Source: Bradyrhizobiaceae bacterium PARB1 (GTDB lineage: Bacteria > Pseudomonadota > Alphaproteobacteria > Rhizobiales > Xanthobacteraceae). Taken from it: 64,000 nt of DNA. The position numbers and the translations under genes are program-made. Below are positions 29,071 through 42,200 of this stretch, piece by piece (position 1 is the first letter of the stretch; every line of letters starts with the position of its first letter). The notes below the pieces were generated by a model. It did not search any database and was not told the DNA's origin. It was given only the letters and a program-made list of their open reading frames with translations. The stretch spans positions 1 through 64,000 of the forward strand of contig NKIY01000012.1 of assembly GCA_002256345.1 (NCBI GenBank), read 5' to 3'.

Positions 29071-30081
29071 ATGACAAAGGACAGGGCGCGCAGGTCGGGG
29101 CTGAGCGAGGTGGAAAGCCAAGCCGTGGCGTGGGCGCAGAAGCTTGCTTCGGGAGAGGCCTCGCCGGACGACATCGAGGCGGCGAGACGGTGGCAGAGCC
29201 AGAGCTTGGCGCATAGGGCCGCGTTCGAGGCGGCAGAGCGGGTCTGGCGCGAGATTGGGGCCGCCCGGGCGGTGCTGCATAATCCTGAGATCGACTATGC
29301 CATGGCCCTCGATGGCCTGGGACAGCGGCGCAGGGATGTCAGCCGCCGTATGATCCTGGGTGGCGGAGCGGCGGCGGTGACTGTCGTAGCCGCCTACGGC
29401 ATCGCCCGTTCACCGCTAGGTCTGTGGCCTTCCGTCTCGGAGTTCACCGCGGACTTCCGTACCGGGGTGGGTGAACAGAGGAAGATGAGTTTCGCAGGCG
29501 ATATTGCGATCAATCTGAATAGCAGGACCAGTCTTGCCGTCCGCCCGGCAACCGCCTCCGAGGATCGCATCGAACTGATTGCCGGAGAGGCATCGTTCGA
29601 AACGACGAAATTCAGTGGCCGGTCCTTCTGTGTGTTTGCCGGGAATGGCCAAGCTTCGACTGATTCAGGTCGTTTCGACATTCGCTACATGATGGATGGG
29701 AATCGGTCACCGGTGACGGTGACATGTTTCGACGGGCGCGTACGCGTCGAGCAGGAGGGCGCGATTGTCGATCTGCGGAGTGGGCAACGTGTGCGCTATG
29801 CAGAGGCCGGACTTTCGGCCATTGTCGCGATCGATCCGGTTGCGGCATCAAATTGGCAACGAGGCATCGTCGAATTTCGCAATACGCCGATCATCGAAGT
29901 CATAGAGGAGATCAATCGCTATCGCCCTGGGCACATCGTCCTGTTGAACAAGATGTTGGCGCAGAAGCAGATCAACGGCCGCTTCCGGATTGGGGAGATG
30001 GACGAGGTTCTTGTCCAATTACAGCAAGCGGTCGATGCCAAAATCCAGTTTCTTCCAGGTGGTTTCGTTCTAATGAGCTGA
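29071..30081 (+). CDS. FecR-type transmembrane sigma regulator 2
   Basis: 336 residues from ATG 29071. A DUF4880-like N-terminus (~14-65), a twin-arginine-like VSRRMILGGG (90-99) leading into a membrane helix (~94-112), a FecR beta domain (~125-245) and a C-terminal STN-like segment (~270-336, IIEVIEEINRYRPGHIVLLN) are visible. The order is the same as in the protein at 13149. It probably anchors sigma factor 2 and receives a signal from STN protein 2. Confidence 0.9.
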   Translation: MTKDRARRSGLSEVESQAVAWAQKLASGEASPDDIEAARRWQSQSLAHRAAFEAAERVWREIGAARAVLHNPEIDYAMALDGLGQRRRDVSRRMILGGGAAAVTVVAAYGIARSPLGLWPSVSEFTADFRTGVGEQRKMSFAGDIAINLNSRTSLAVRPATASEDRIELIAGEASFETTKFSGRSFCVFAGNGQASTDSGRFDIRYMMDGNRSPVTVTCFDGRVRVEQEGAIVDLRSGQRVRYAEAGLSAIVAIDPVAASNWQRGIVEFRNTPIIEVIEEINRYRPGHIVLLNKMLAQKQINGRFRIGEMDEVLVQLQQAVDAKIQFLPGGFVLMS

Positions 30082-30082
30082 T

Positions 30083-30117
30083 CCGACAACACAAAAAAAG
30101 ATCGAAATATTTTTCTG
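30083..30117 (+). promoter_or_regulatory. shared upstream element before giant gene 3
   Basis: CCGACAACA (30083-30091), followed by an A-run and GAAATATTTTTCT, lies just after the fecR-like gene and about 140 bases before the giant-gene ATG. It repeats the arrangement seen at 14205. The function is not known. Confidence 0.25.
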
Positions 30118-30231
30118 GAATTTGGCTCATCGACTCCCGGGATTTCGTCTTGGCAATGAAAGTGACCTCACAGACGGCTGCGATTGTTCGCTAGCCGTGC
30201 TGAGGCCTGCCGTTGTTCGAAGGAGCTGCCG

Positions 30232-33200
30232 ATGTCCCCCCGCCCTGACATGTCGCCTTTCGGGCCCGTTCGACGCCATGCCCGTTCCACGGCGTTGATG
30301 GCCGGCGTGAGCGCGCTGGCGTTGGCCTCGACAGTGCCCACCTTGGAAGCGCGTTCCCTGAACGGAGGGAGTCTAGGCGGCGTAGTTTCAGCACCCAACA
30401 TTGCGACGGATGTGGCTTCGCAGGCTGCACAACAGGCCGCTGCGGCAGCTCGGCAGTCGCAGGATTCGCTCGCGCGTGCGGCAAGGGCCGTGCAGGAAAT
30501 GCAAAGCGTGCAGGCTGCAGCGCGTGCGGCGGCGGCTGCGGCGCAGTCGGCGGTGCCCAATGGGCTCGGCGCGGGCGGCTTGGTGCCGAACATGCCGGCT
30601 GGCTGGACTGGTGCCACTGCGCCGACGCAGAGCATCGATGGCAATGGTCAGACTCAAGTCAATGTCCGGCAGCTGACGCAGCAGGCGATCCTGAACTGGC
30701 AGAGTTTCAATGTCGGCGCGCGCACCACGCTGACCTTCGATCAGGGCGGCAATGCGAACTGGGCCGCGCTCAATCGCGTCACCAATGCCACCGCGCCAAG
30801 CCAGATCCTCGGCAAAATCAAGGCGGATGGTCATGTCTACGTGATCAATCAAAGTGGCATCATCTTCGGCGGCAATAGCCAGGTAAATGTCGGCTCCCTC
30901 ATCGCATCGACAGCCGGGATCGCCGACGCGCAATTCACGAGCAATGGCATCTACAGCGGAGGCAGCGGGAGCGACTATACGCCGAGCTTCAAAGCCGCTG
31001 GTGGCAAGGTCGTTGTTGAAGCGGGCGCGGTCATTTCGACGCGCGCTCCGACGTCAGTCACGTCGGGCGGCGGCTATGTGATGATGATCGGCTCGCAGGT
31101 GGAGAATGCCGGCAGCATCGCCACGCCGAGTGGGCAGACGCTGCTCGCTGCCGGCGATGATTTTATCATCCGCCGCGGCTTCGGCACCGATGCGAACACA
31201 AGCTCGACTACGCGCGGCCATGAACTGTCGCCGGTGATCGCCGCGAACAGCGTGAATGGTCTGGTCCGCAATACCGGTCTGATCTTCGCACAGCAGGGCG
31301 ACGTCACGCTGACCGGCCGCACGCTAATGCAGGGCGGCGCGTTGATCGCGACGACCTCGGTCGACACCCGCGGCACCATCCATCTGCTCAATCGGGCATC
31401 CGATGCCGCCGGAAGCATCGTGCTGGCTGATGGCAGCGTCACCGCGGTGCTGCCTGAACTTGCAAGCGCGAAAACCGCGCTGGACAGTCAGCGCAATGCG
31501 CTGATCACAGCGTCCGATGCGGCCAACTCGATCCGCGCCAGCAGCGTCACCGGCGCGTTCGACAATCTCTCGCTTCTCGCCGACCGGCAGGACCAGTCGC
31601 GCATCGAGATCGTCAGCGGCGGCACGGTGACTTTCAAAGGCGGTTCATACACGGCTGCGCAAGGCGGCCAGATCGCCGTCTCCGCCCGCAAGCGCATCTT
31701 CACCGAGGACGGCGCCCGGCTCGACGTCTCTGGCGTCCGGAACGTCGCATTGGCGATGGCGGTGAACAACATCAAGGTCAATGTGCAAGGCAACGAACTG
31801 CGCGACAGCCCGCAGAACCGCGATGCCGGCGTGCTAAAGAGCAACGATGTCTGGATCGACGCGCGCGAACTCACGCTGGTGCCGGCGGGCACCGGCGGCT
31901 ATGCGTCGGATCGGTACTATACTTCAGGCGGTTTGCTGGAAGTCGGTGGTTATCTCAACACTACCGCTCATAGGATCGGCGAGTGGGCTGCGATCGGCGG
32001 CAGCATCACCCTGGCGGCGCCGGAAGTCATTGCACAGAAGGGAGCGAGTTTCGACATCTCCGGCGGTTCGCTCGACTATGCGGCCGGCTGGATCCGCTCC
32101 ACCAATCTGATCGGCAGCGACGGGCGCCGCTACAGCGTCGACAATGCGCCATCTTGGCTCGATTTCGTCAATTTTGCCGGTGGCTTTGCGCGCACGCATA
32201 ACATTCAGGGACAGGTCGACAAACGCCTGACCGAAGTCTGGACCACGGTGTTCGACCGTGGCCGCACGAGCCTGCGCTGGGAAGAGGCGTACAGCGTCGG
32301 CCGCGACGCCGGGCGCTTGGTGCTGTCGGCGCCGACGGTGCTCATGGATGGCGACGTCATCGCCGATGTCATCAATGGCAAGGGGCAGAACAAGTCGCGG
32401 CCGACTGTGGTCGCCGACGGCTACAAGTTCGGTCAGCGGCAGGTTGCGCTCGAGGGCGCGCTGATTCTGGGCAATTACAATGCGAATGGCCTCGTCGGAG
32501 GCTTCGCCAGCGATGTCAGGATTACCAAGGGGGGCAGCGCATCCGCGATTGGCGCGTTTGATCCGATCGCGCAAGATCGCGTCAATACGGCCTGGTTCGA
32601 CGGCGAATATCTGTCCCGCCTCGGACTCGGTCGCATCGATATCACCACCGGCAAAACTGCAAGCGTCGACGCCGATGTGACGCTAGTGGATGGCGGACGG
32701 TTCAGCCTCACGGCGCCGAGCAGCACCATTGCAGCCAAAATCACCGCACATAGCGGCGAGATCGTCGTCACCAATATCTATCGTGGTCAGAACGGATCGT
32801 TGACCGGCGGCAATGGCACCGTGGTGATCAAGGCTGGTTCAGTCCTCGATGTCAGCGGAAAATGGACTAACGCTCTCATCGACCGTGAAGATCTCGTCGG
32901 TCAGGCATTCGTGAATGGTGGCAGAGTGCTGCTTGAAGCTACCGGCGATGTGAGTTTTGAACACGGTAGTCTCATCGAGGCGTCTTCGGGCGCCGTATTG
33001 TTCTCAAGCGGCAAACTCGCCGGCGGTCGTGGCGGTGATGTTGGCTTGATCGCGGATAGCCCGCAGCTCGGCTCGACCACCGGCGGGGCGCTCTCGCTCG
33101 ATGGCGACGTACGAGCTTACGGTGTCACCGGAGGCGGCACGCTTGAGATCGCGTCCGGCCCGGCGATCGTGATCGGGAGCGTTCTGGATCGGAATGCCAT

Positions 33201-36200
33201 GCCGCTTCCCGCAGGATCGGCATCGCTCCCGGCTGGGGCGTTTAAGCCATCGTTGTCACTGGATTCTGCGATCTTCAGCCGTGGCTTCTCGGACTATCGG
33301 ATCAACGGGCATCAGGGTGTGGCTGTTGCGCCGGGCGCGACGATCAACGTCATTGCGCCGGTCTATCGTTTGACCTCGGATACTACGGCCTTCGCGAGCG
33401 GCATGAAATCTGCGGATGTGTTCGAACTCTGGATTCCGCCGCTCTATCTTGAAAACCCTCGGACTTCTGTGGTGACCCAGCGACAGGGAGCGAGCCTGAC
33501 GTTGATGTCGAACACCAACATGTCCGGCGGACCGATCACGATTGGCGCGGGATCCGTCATCACCGTCGATCCGGGACGGTCGATCAAGGTTCTTGGCGCC
33601 GGCGAGAGTCAGATTACGGTCGATGGGATCCTCAATGCGTGGGGAGGCTCCATTACAATCGATATCGAACGCAGCCGGGCTGATGTCGGCTCCGGCACAG
33701 CCAGCACGCGCTCGATCTGGATCGGGGACCACGCAAGGCTTGATGTCGCTGCGCGCGCAGTGACTGCGACGGACCTTCAGGAGCGTCGCTTTGGGCTGGT
33801 GGCCAACGGTGGAACGATTGCGATCGGCGGAGGGCTGGATTGGGAAGAGCTCGGAAGGGCCGTCGCGACTGACGCCTTCGTTGTGATCCGTTCCGGCGCT
33901 GTTCTGGATGCCTCTGGCACGAGCGCGATGCTCGACCTGCCGCAATCTGACGCCGGTTCCTACCGCGCGACGACAGTAGCAAGCAATGGCGGTTCGATCA
34001 TCCTGAAGTCCAACAACGGTCTCTACATCGATGGGACCCTGCGCGCGCGTGCTGGTGGCGCTGGAGCGGCCGGCGGAACATTGGCGCTGGCGCTTGAGAC
34101 GCCGAACTACCGCCTTCTGGATTCTAGCGTGGACGATGCGGTCCGCAAGCCGCGTGAATTCATTCTCGCCCAGACACATGGTGCGAGCCGCCTGGGTGCC
34201 GCGTTGCAGCCGGGTGATGCCGATCCCGCGCTCGTTTACGGGCGAACCCGACTCGGCATCGACAAGATCGCGGCCGGCGGGTTCCACAATCTGTCGGTGC
34301 TCGTCAATGGTCTTCTAAGCTTTGACGGCGATGCATCACTGCACATGGGCCAAAGCCTGCGGTTCTCTGCGGGCGCGTTCGGCTTGTCAGCGGATGCCGC
34401 GTCAACCGCCAAGGTTGATCTTGCCGCGCCCTATCTGCGTCTTGCGGGAACGACTGCGCCTGCGCTCGACAATTACATCATGCCGACCGTCACCGTGGTG
34501 TCGAACGGCCTATCGCAACAGAGCGACGACGCATATTTGTCCGTGACCGCGGACATGATCGATATTCGCGGTCTGGTCGGCTTCGGAGCCTGGGCCAGCA
34601 TCCGCCAGGCCAACGGTAGTTCGGTGGTGGTGGACCGGCGCGGTTTTTCGGCGATCGATCTAGCCAGCAGTGGCGATTTGCGTTTCCTCAAGAGTGAAGG
34701 CGGGGCAAGCCGTGCCGGCGGAATCTCCACGGAATTCGCCGCGCGGGGGGATCTGACCGTTACGGCGGGGCAGATCTACCCGGCCACCGATGCGACGGCC
34801 AGGATCGTCGCGGGTGACATCTTGACCGTCGTAAAGGCGGCGGGCGCGACGCCGGATACGCCCTGGTCGGTATTCGGTAGACTCTATCTCGATGCATCGA
34901 CGATCAATCAGGGCGGCGTGGTCCGTGCGCCGGGGGGCGCGATCGAGATCGGGCGGTCCGGTCATACCACCAGGTTGCTTCCTGGCAGTATCACCTCTGT
35001 CTCCATGGCCGGACTCCTGATGCCTTATGGCGGCACGGTCGACGGCCTGAGCTATAAGTACGCTGGCCGCGACGTGACTTTCACCGGATTGGTCACGGAC
35101 GACATTCAGTCGTTTACGACGAACGGTATCAGCGTCGGTGGCGCACGGATCGCGGTCGATGCGGGTGCGGTTCTCGATCTCTCCGGCGGCGGCGCAATTC
35201 TCGGTGCCGGGTTCGTCAGCGGACGCGGCGGTTCGATCGATGTGCTGCGCTATGCGCTCGCGGATGCCAATCCGGGTTTTGGCTACAGCAAATCAGGCAA
35301 CAAGGTCTATGCCATCGTCCCGAACTTCAAGGGCGGCTACGCGCCAGTCGCGGTCGACGTCGGCAATCCGTCCATCGGTCAACAGGTCACCATCCCAGCG
35401 GGTGTGCCAGGACTTGCCGCCGGCACATATGCGCTGCTGCCTTCCACATATGCGCTGCTGCCAGGGGCCTTCCGCATCGAGCTGGGAAGCAGCAACACAT
35501 CGTTGCTTCCGACCGTCGCGGCGGTTGGCAACGGATCCTATTTCGCCTCCGGGCAGATGAGTGTCGCCAATACGGGCATTGCTGGTCAGCTCCCGACGCA
35601 GCTCATCCTGACACCGGGCAAGTCGGTGCGCACGCATTCGCAATACAACGAAACCAGCTATGCGGCGTTCGGCATCGCGCGGGCGCAAGAGCTCGGTTGG
35701 GCGCGGCCGCGGACGGCAACTGACGCAGGAAATCTCAGCTTCATCTTCAATCTGGACGACACCAATCCGGGCAGCGCGCTCCGCTTCGAGGGGGAGGTGT
35801 TGCAGGCGGGCTCCAAAAGCGGATTTGCCGGACAGGTTTCCGTGCGTGCCAGAGCGGAGGGTGGCAAGATCGAGATCATGGCGCGCGGCGCTGTGCATCA
35901 GGCAGGGTACATTTCGATCGGCGCGGATGAGCTGAACGGCATCGGAGCGTCCCGTCTCGTGATCGGCGGTTCGCTTTGGCAAAGGAACGGCGATTCCGGT
36001 CGGGGCATGTATCCGGGCTCGGTCATCTCTGTTGAATCTCGCGGCGGTGAGTTGGTCGTGCGCAGCGGCGCGGTCCTGTCTGCTGCCGACGTGCTGCTCG
36101 TCTCGGGATATCGTCAGCCGGATATCGTGGTTGAGGCTGGGGCTTCGATCAACACGCTCGGCAAGGGCGCGGCACCTTACGATTCTTCGGCGGGCTACCT

Positions 36201-39200
36201 GTTCGATCCCGGAGCGACGAGCATGGTTGCGGTCTCGAACGGATGGCTCGAGTTCCTGCCACCACAGAGCGACATCCAAGTCCTCCTGGGTGGCGGCAAT
36301 GTCAGGATCGGCGCCTGCGCGGGTTCCGTCTGTAGCGGCGAGACGGGCCTCTATTCGGAAGGCACCATCGCATTTTCCTCGCAGCAGACGATCAGCATCT
36401 CTGACGCCGTTCGTTACGGCACCAAGAATCTCGTGCTTGGCGTATCGACCGTTAATATCGGCAGCGAAGCCTCGCTGGCGGATGCGGCTGGCCGCAATGT
36501 TCTAGCGCCCGGCCTCTCGTTCAATCAGGATATCCTGGATCGTCTGCTTGCCGGCAATAACGGGATGGGCATTCCCAAACTCGAAAGCCTCGTTCTGACC
36601 GCGCGTGAGTCCGTCAATTTTTATGGCACCGTCGATCTCAGCACCATCGATCCGGCGACTGGGCAGTCCAGCTTGAAGCAATTGGTGCTCAGCACCCCCG
36701 CCATCTACGGTTATGGTAATACCAACGACGTCGCGACGCTGACCACAGGCAACCTTGTCTGGACGGGCGTCAGCGTCGGTTCATATACGCTCGGCAATGG
36801 TCAGCCGTTGACAGGAAGCGTGCCGCCCGCGGCCGTCATCCCGGGAGGTGCTGGTACCGGTCACGGCACGCTCAATATCGTCGCCGATTCAATCGAGTTC
36901 GGATATGCTGATCGCGTGCGCGCCGACAACCAGGTCACGCTCGACCGGTTGGTCCTCGGATTTGGCACCACCAATCTCGATGCATCAAAGCGCATCGGCG
37001 GCAATGCCAAAGGCACGCTGTCGGTTTATGAGACGCAGGGCGCTTATGTGGCGGGCAAGGGCTACAGCTACACCGGCGGCAATCTCAACCTTGTGACGCC
37101 GCTGCTGACAGGTGGAGCAGGGTCCGTAGTCTCGATCACCGCCGGCGGCACGCTCAACGTGACCGCACCGCAAGGTGCCGACCTCGCGAAATCGAACAGC
37201 GACGCGCTGGGCGCGACGCTCAATCTCAAGGGTGAGACCATCAATCTCGCTAGCGCCGTGGTGCTGCCGAGCGGCAAGCTCAGCCTATCGGCTACCGGCG
37301 ATATCACGCTGACTGATGGCGCGCGCATCGATATGTCCGGACGCACGATCAAGATGTTCGATGCAACTCAGCACAGCTGGGGCGGCGATGTCTCGATCGA
37401 GAGCGATCGTGGCAACATCACCCAATCTGCCGGATCGGTGATCGATCTGTCGGCGGAGACCAACCAGGCTGGTAAGCTCACAGTCGTCGCGCTGGCTGCC
37501 AATGCGGGTCACGTGGACTTGGCCGGCACCATTCGCGGTACCGCCAGCGGCCGCTACGACGCCGGATCCGGCGTGTATCTCGACTATCTTTCGGGCCGTG
37601 TGGAGGTGAGGGGCCAGACGATCGCCGGCTTCACGGGTCTCAATCAGCGTCTCGGCGCGGGCGGCATCTTTGGCGAGCGTTCGTTCCAGATCAAGCAAGG
37701 CGATCTTGTCGTCGGCGATGAGCTGAAGGCCAACACTATCAATTTGTCGGTTGATGGCGGAAGCCTGACGGTGACGGGCCGTATCGACGCTAGCGGCGAG
37801 CGGGTCGGTACCATTCGTCTCGCGGCGCGCGATGGCATGACGCTTGGTTCGTCTGCCGTGCTCGATACTCATGGGACGGTGCTACGCGTCGACAGCGACG
37901 GTCAGGCCATCGACGCACCGAACCGCGCGATCGTCGAATTGATCAGCACGCATGGTGTGATTGCGCTGAACGCGGGCGCCACCATTGACCTGCGCTCGGC
38001 AGACAACGTTGCCCGCGGTACGCTCACGCTCAATGCATCGCGTCGTGGCGGCGCAGGTGGCTCTGGCGCTGGTGCCGACGACATCGCCATCGACGCGGCA
38101 GGGCCGCTCTTGATCCGCGGTGCTAACAGCATCGTGGTGAATGGCTTCCGCCGCTACACTGACGCACCGCTTGCCAGCGAGGCGGACGTCAACGGCCGCT
38201 ACAATCAGGTCATCACCCAGGACTATCTCGACGGCATTCACGATGACAGTGCAGCATTCATCGGGGCGGCGCTGAGCAACTCCTCACTAATGTCACGACT
38301 GACGGGACTGAGCAGCTATCAGAACGAGTTCCACCTGCGGCCGGGCGTGGAGATTGCCGGCGACACACCGGATCGCGACCTGACGATCGGCGGCGATCTC
38401 GATTTGTCCGGCTATCGCTATGACAGCAACAACGCAAAGTTCAAACCTAACGGCATTTATGGTTCCGGCGAGCCCGGTTCTCTCGTCATTCGCAGCGGCA
38501 GCGACCTGAACATCTACGGCAGCATCAACGACGGCTTCAGGCCGGTGGATACACCGGATGGCAATGGCTGGGTCCTGAGGAGCGGTGTAGAGGATTATGC
38601 CTCGCCGACTATTCTGCCGACGGCTGTTACGTTGAAGGGCAGCGCGAGTGGCTCAACTTCGAGCATTTCTCTCCGCGGGCAGGTCAGCCTGAATTACGAC
38701 ATCCCCGTTCGGGCGACAACCGTGCGGACAGGAACTGTGCTCCCTACGGACGTCACGGCATCATCCGATTTTACGTTGCCCGCAGGGACGGTGCTCCGCG
38801 CGACAACGACCCTGCCGGACGGCACCGTTCTCGCTGCCGGGACAATCCTAGGCAGCCCCACGACCTTGCCCGCCGGTACACGCCTCGCCGCCGGCAGCCT
38901 GCTTCCGACGTCGCTTGGAGAGGCGTTCGGCGTGCAGGCGATGACTGTACCGGCGGGAACGCCGCTCAATTTCTTCGCGGCCTTTACCCTCTATCTCAGC
39001 ACCGATCTGAACTTGAAGGCAGGGTCCTTTATTCCGTCGAACAGCAGTCTCCTGCTGGCATCGGCGGACGGGGTCGATCTGCGTCCCACGGGTCCGGACG
39101 GCAAGCAAGGCAAGAGCTATGTCGTGGCGCCGATGCTGGCGCCTGGCTCGCTGTCCTGGGATATCGGTCTCGTCGCGGGCGGCGATCTCGCCGCTGCCGA

Positions 39201-42200
39201 CAGCCGCATGCTCCGTACCAAGTCCGATTTGAGCGGTCGCGGAAACATGACCTTGTCGGATCGGCACTACATGCCCGATATCACATTTGGTTCTTATCTG
39301 TCGCCGATGATCACCAGCGTGATCCGCACCGGCACCGGCGATCTCAGCCTTCTCGCTGGCGGCAACTACAATCAGAACTCACTCTACGGCATCTACACGG
39401 CAGGCACGCAATCCGCGGCGATCCGCGATGAGAACGGCGCCAACCGTTACAATCTACCGCGCGGACAATGGGACCCGGATCTCGACTGGTCGGGCGTCAG
39501 TCCAGTGCTCGGTCCGTATTTCGGCAGCTATTCGCCGGACTATGAAGCGCTGGTCACGGGCGACAATTATCAAGCCTGGTATCCCGAGCACGGCGGCAAT
39601 CTTCTCGTCGCCGCTCAGGGTAACATGGCTGGCGTCATCCAGAACGGCACAAGCTTAACTGGGTACCATCCAGGCCCAAATCTCAGCAATCTTGTCGGCA
39701 ACTGGCTGTGGCGTCAGGGCGGCGAAGAAGGCGGCCAGAGAACCGCGTGGTGGATTAACTTCGGCACCTATGCCTCGCCCTACAACATTACGACCTATGA
39801 TTTTATCCCCCAGATGCCGGCCTTCTCGGGCTTCGGCGCGCTGGGTGGCGGTAATGTGGCGGTGCGCGTCGGCGGCAATGCCGGCGTCCAGTCGAGCCGC
39901 GGGGAAGCCACGTTCCAAAGCAGCCAGGGATTGAATATTGCTGTCGGATCGACCGGGCGCGTGTTGGCCGACGGCAGCGTCGTGCGCACCGGTGGTGGCG
40001 ACATTTCTCTCGATGTCGGCGGGGCTATCAACCCGCTGCACCCAAGGGAGAACGCAAGCGGCCCTACGGGCATTCAGAACGATCTGAACGGTACTCTCGT
40101 CAATCTGCGTGGTACGGTCGATGTCCGTGCCGGCTCGATTGGCCGCATTGATCTCACATACGGCGCGGCCGACGCCTCTGACCCGCGTGCGCCTGACGCT
40201 TTTGCCGCCAACAAAGGAGTGGCAAGCGGCGGCATGGTGCTGGTGCTGGGCGATGCAGCAACGCGCTTTGCGGCGCGCGGCGATCTCGTGCTCGGCGGCG
40301 CGGTCGATGCCGGGCTGGGACCAACGGTCATGAGCACGCCGTACACCAAGGATGGCGAAGACTTTGCCGGCGGTGGCTATAGCGCCTTCTCGCTCTGGAC
40401 GCCTGCGACCGCAATCGATCTCTTCTCCGCAGGCGGAAATCTGACACCCTTCGCGCGCAGAACCGCGACAGGGTACGCCTACTCGAACGATCAGGGCGCG
40501 AATGCGAGGCTTCCTGCGCGGATGCGCGTCGTGGCGGCGTCGGGCAGCATCTATATTGATGGTGGAGAGCGTGAAAACAAACGCGACAGTTATCTGGTTC
40601 CGGCCAAGACGGTGCAGGTCGAATTCCTTGCCGGACAATCGATCTATGGCGATGGCACCGGTTTCCATCCGAGCGCATCTAGTCCGGATGAAATGACCAG
40701 TCCGCAAAAGCCTTATTTCTATGCGGGCTGGAAGAATGAAGGTGAAGATCTTGCTTACAACCGGCCCATTAGTGGCGCGATCGATAGCCAGTTTGGAAAT
40801 GACCACGATCCCCTGCGTTTTTATGCGGTCAACGGCGATCTGATCGGCCTGACGACTGGGCAGTTAGCCACGTTCTTGACAGCGCCGACGCGCTACTACG
40901 CGGCTAAGCCGGTCTGGATGCAGGCGGGCCGCGACATCGTGAATGCTGGTGGCTTCTTCCTGCATAACAACGCGAACGATGAGTCGATCATCTCGGCCGG
41001 CCGCGACATCATCTATGCCAACGTCCAGACCGCCGGTCCTGGCCTGCTGGAGCTTTCGGCGGTGCGCAACATCTACCAGGCGGACAAGGGTTCGATCACG
41101 TCGATCGGCGCTCTCGTTCCTGGTGACAATCGTCCCGGCGCGAGCATCTTCATGCAGGCGGGGGTCGGTGCGAGCGGACCGGACTATGCGAAGCTTGCCG
41201 GGCTCTATCTCGATCCGGCCAATCTTGCCGTGACCGGCATGCCTCTCGCCGATCAGCCGGGCAAAGTGGCCAAGACCTACGAGAAGGAGCTCGCAGCGTG
41301 GCTGAAGGGTGCCGACGGCTTCGAGGCCGTCAGTGATGAAGAGCGCCGTGCGTACTTCGATGCGCTTCCCGCGGAATATAAGAACTACTTCCTTCGGCAG
41401 GTGTATTTCGCGGAACTGCGCGAAAGCGGGCGCGAATACAACAACCCGGGTAGCGCGCGCTATGGCTCGTATCTGCGCGGCCGACAGATGATTGCTACGT
41501 TGTTCCCAGAAGCCGACGCGAATGGTAAGCCGATCACGCGGATCGGCGACATCACCCTGTTCGGTGGTTCCGGCGTGCGCACGAATTTCGGCGGCGACAT
41601 CCAGATGTTGACCCCCGGCGGACGTACCGTCATCGGCGTCGAAGGCTTGGTGCCCCCATCGACCGCCGGCGTCGTCACGCAGGGGACAGGCGACATCCAG
41701 ATATATTCCAAAGGCTCGATCCTGCTCGGCTTGTCGCGGATCATGACGACCTTTGGCGGTTCGATCCTCGGCTGGTCGGCGGATGGCGATATCAACGCAG
41801 GACGTGGCACGAGAACGACAGTGCTGTATACGCCACCGAAGCGCACCTACGACCTCTACGGCAATGTGACGCTGGCTCCCCAGGTGCCTTCATCAGGTGC
41901 TGGCATTGCCACGCTCAATCCGATCCCTGCAGTGCTGCCCGGCGACATCGACCTCATCGCGCCGCTCGGAACAATCGATGCGGGTGAGGCGGGAATTCGT
42001 GTGTCGGGCAATGTCAATCTCGCAGCGCTACAAATACTGAATGCTGCGAATATCCAGGTGCAGGGGACGACGTCCGGCATTCCAACCGTACAGGCGCCGA
42101 ACATCGCCGCGGCGCTTTCGACCTCCAACGCGACGGCTGCAACCCAACAGACGGCGACTCCTCAGGCGACGGGCAACGAGCGGCCGTCCGTGATTATCGT

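Noticed and set aside
39655-40806. 383-residue minus-strand open frame
   Set aside because: Antisense shadow of giant gene 3; no recognisable protein features.
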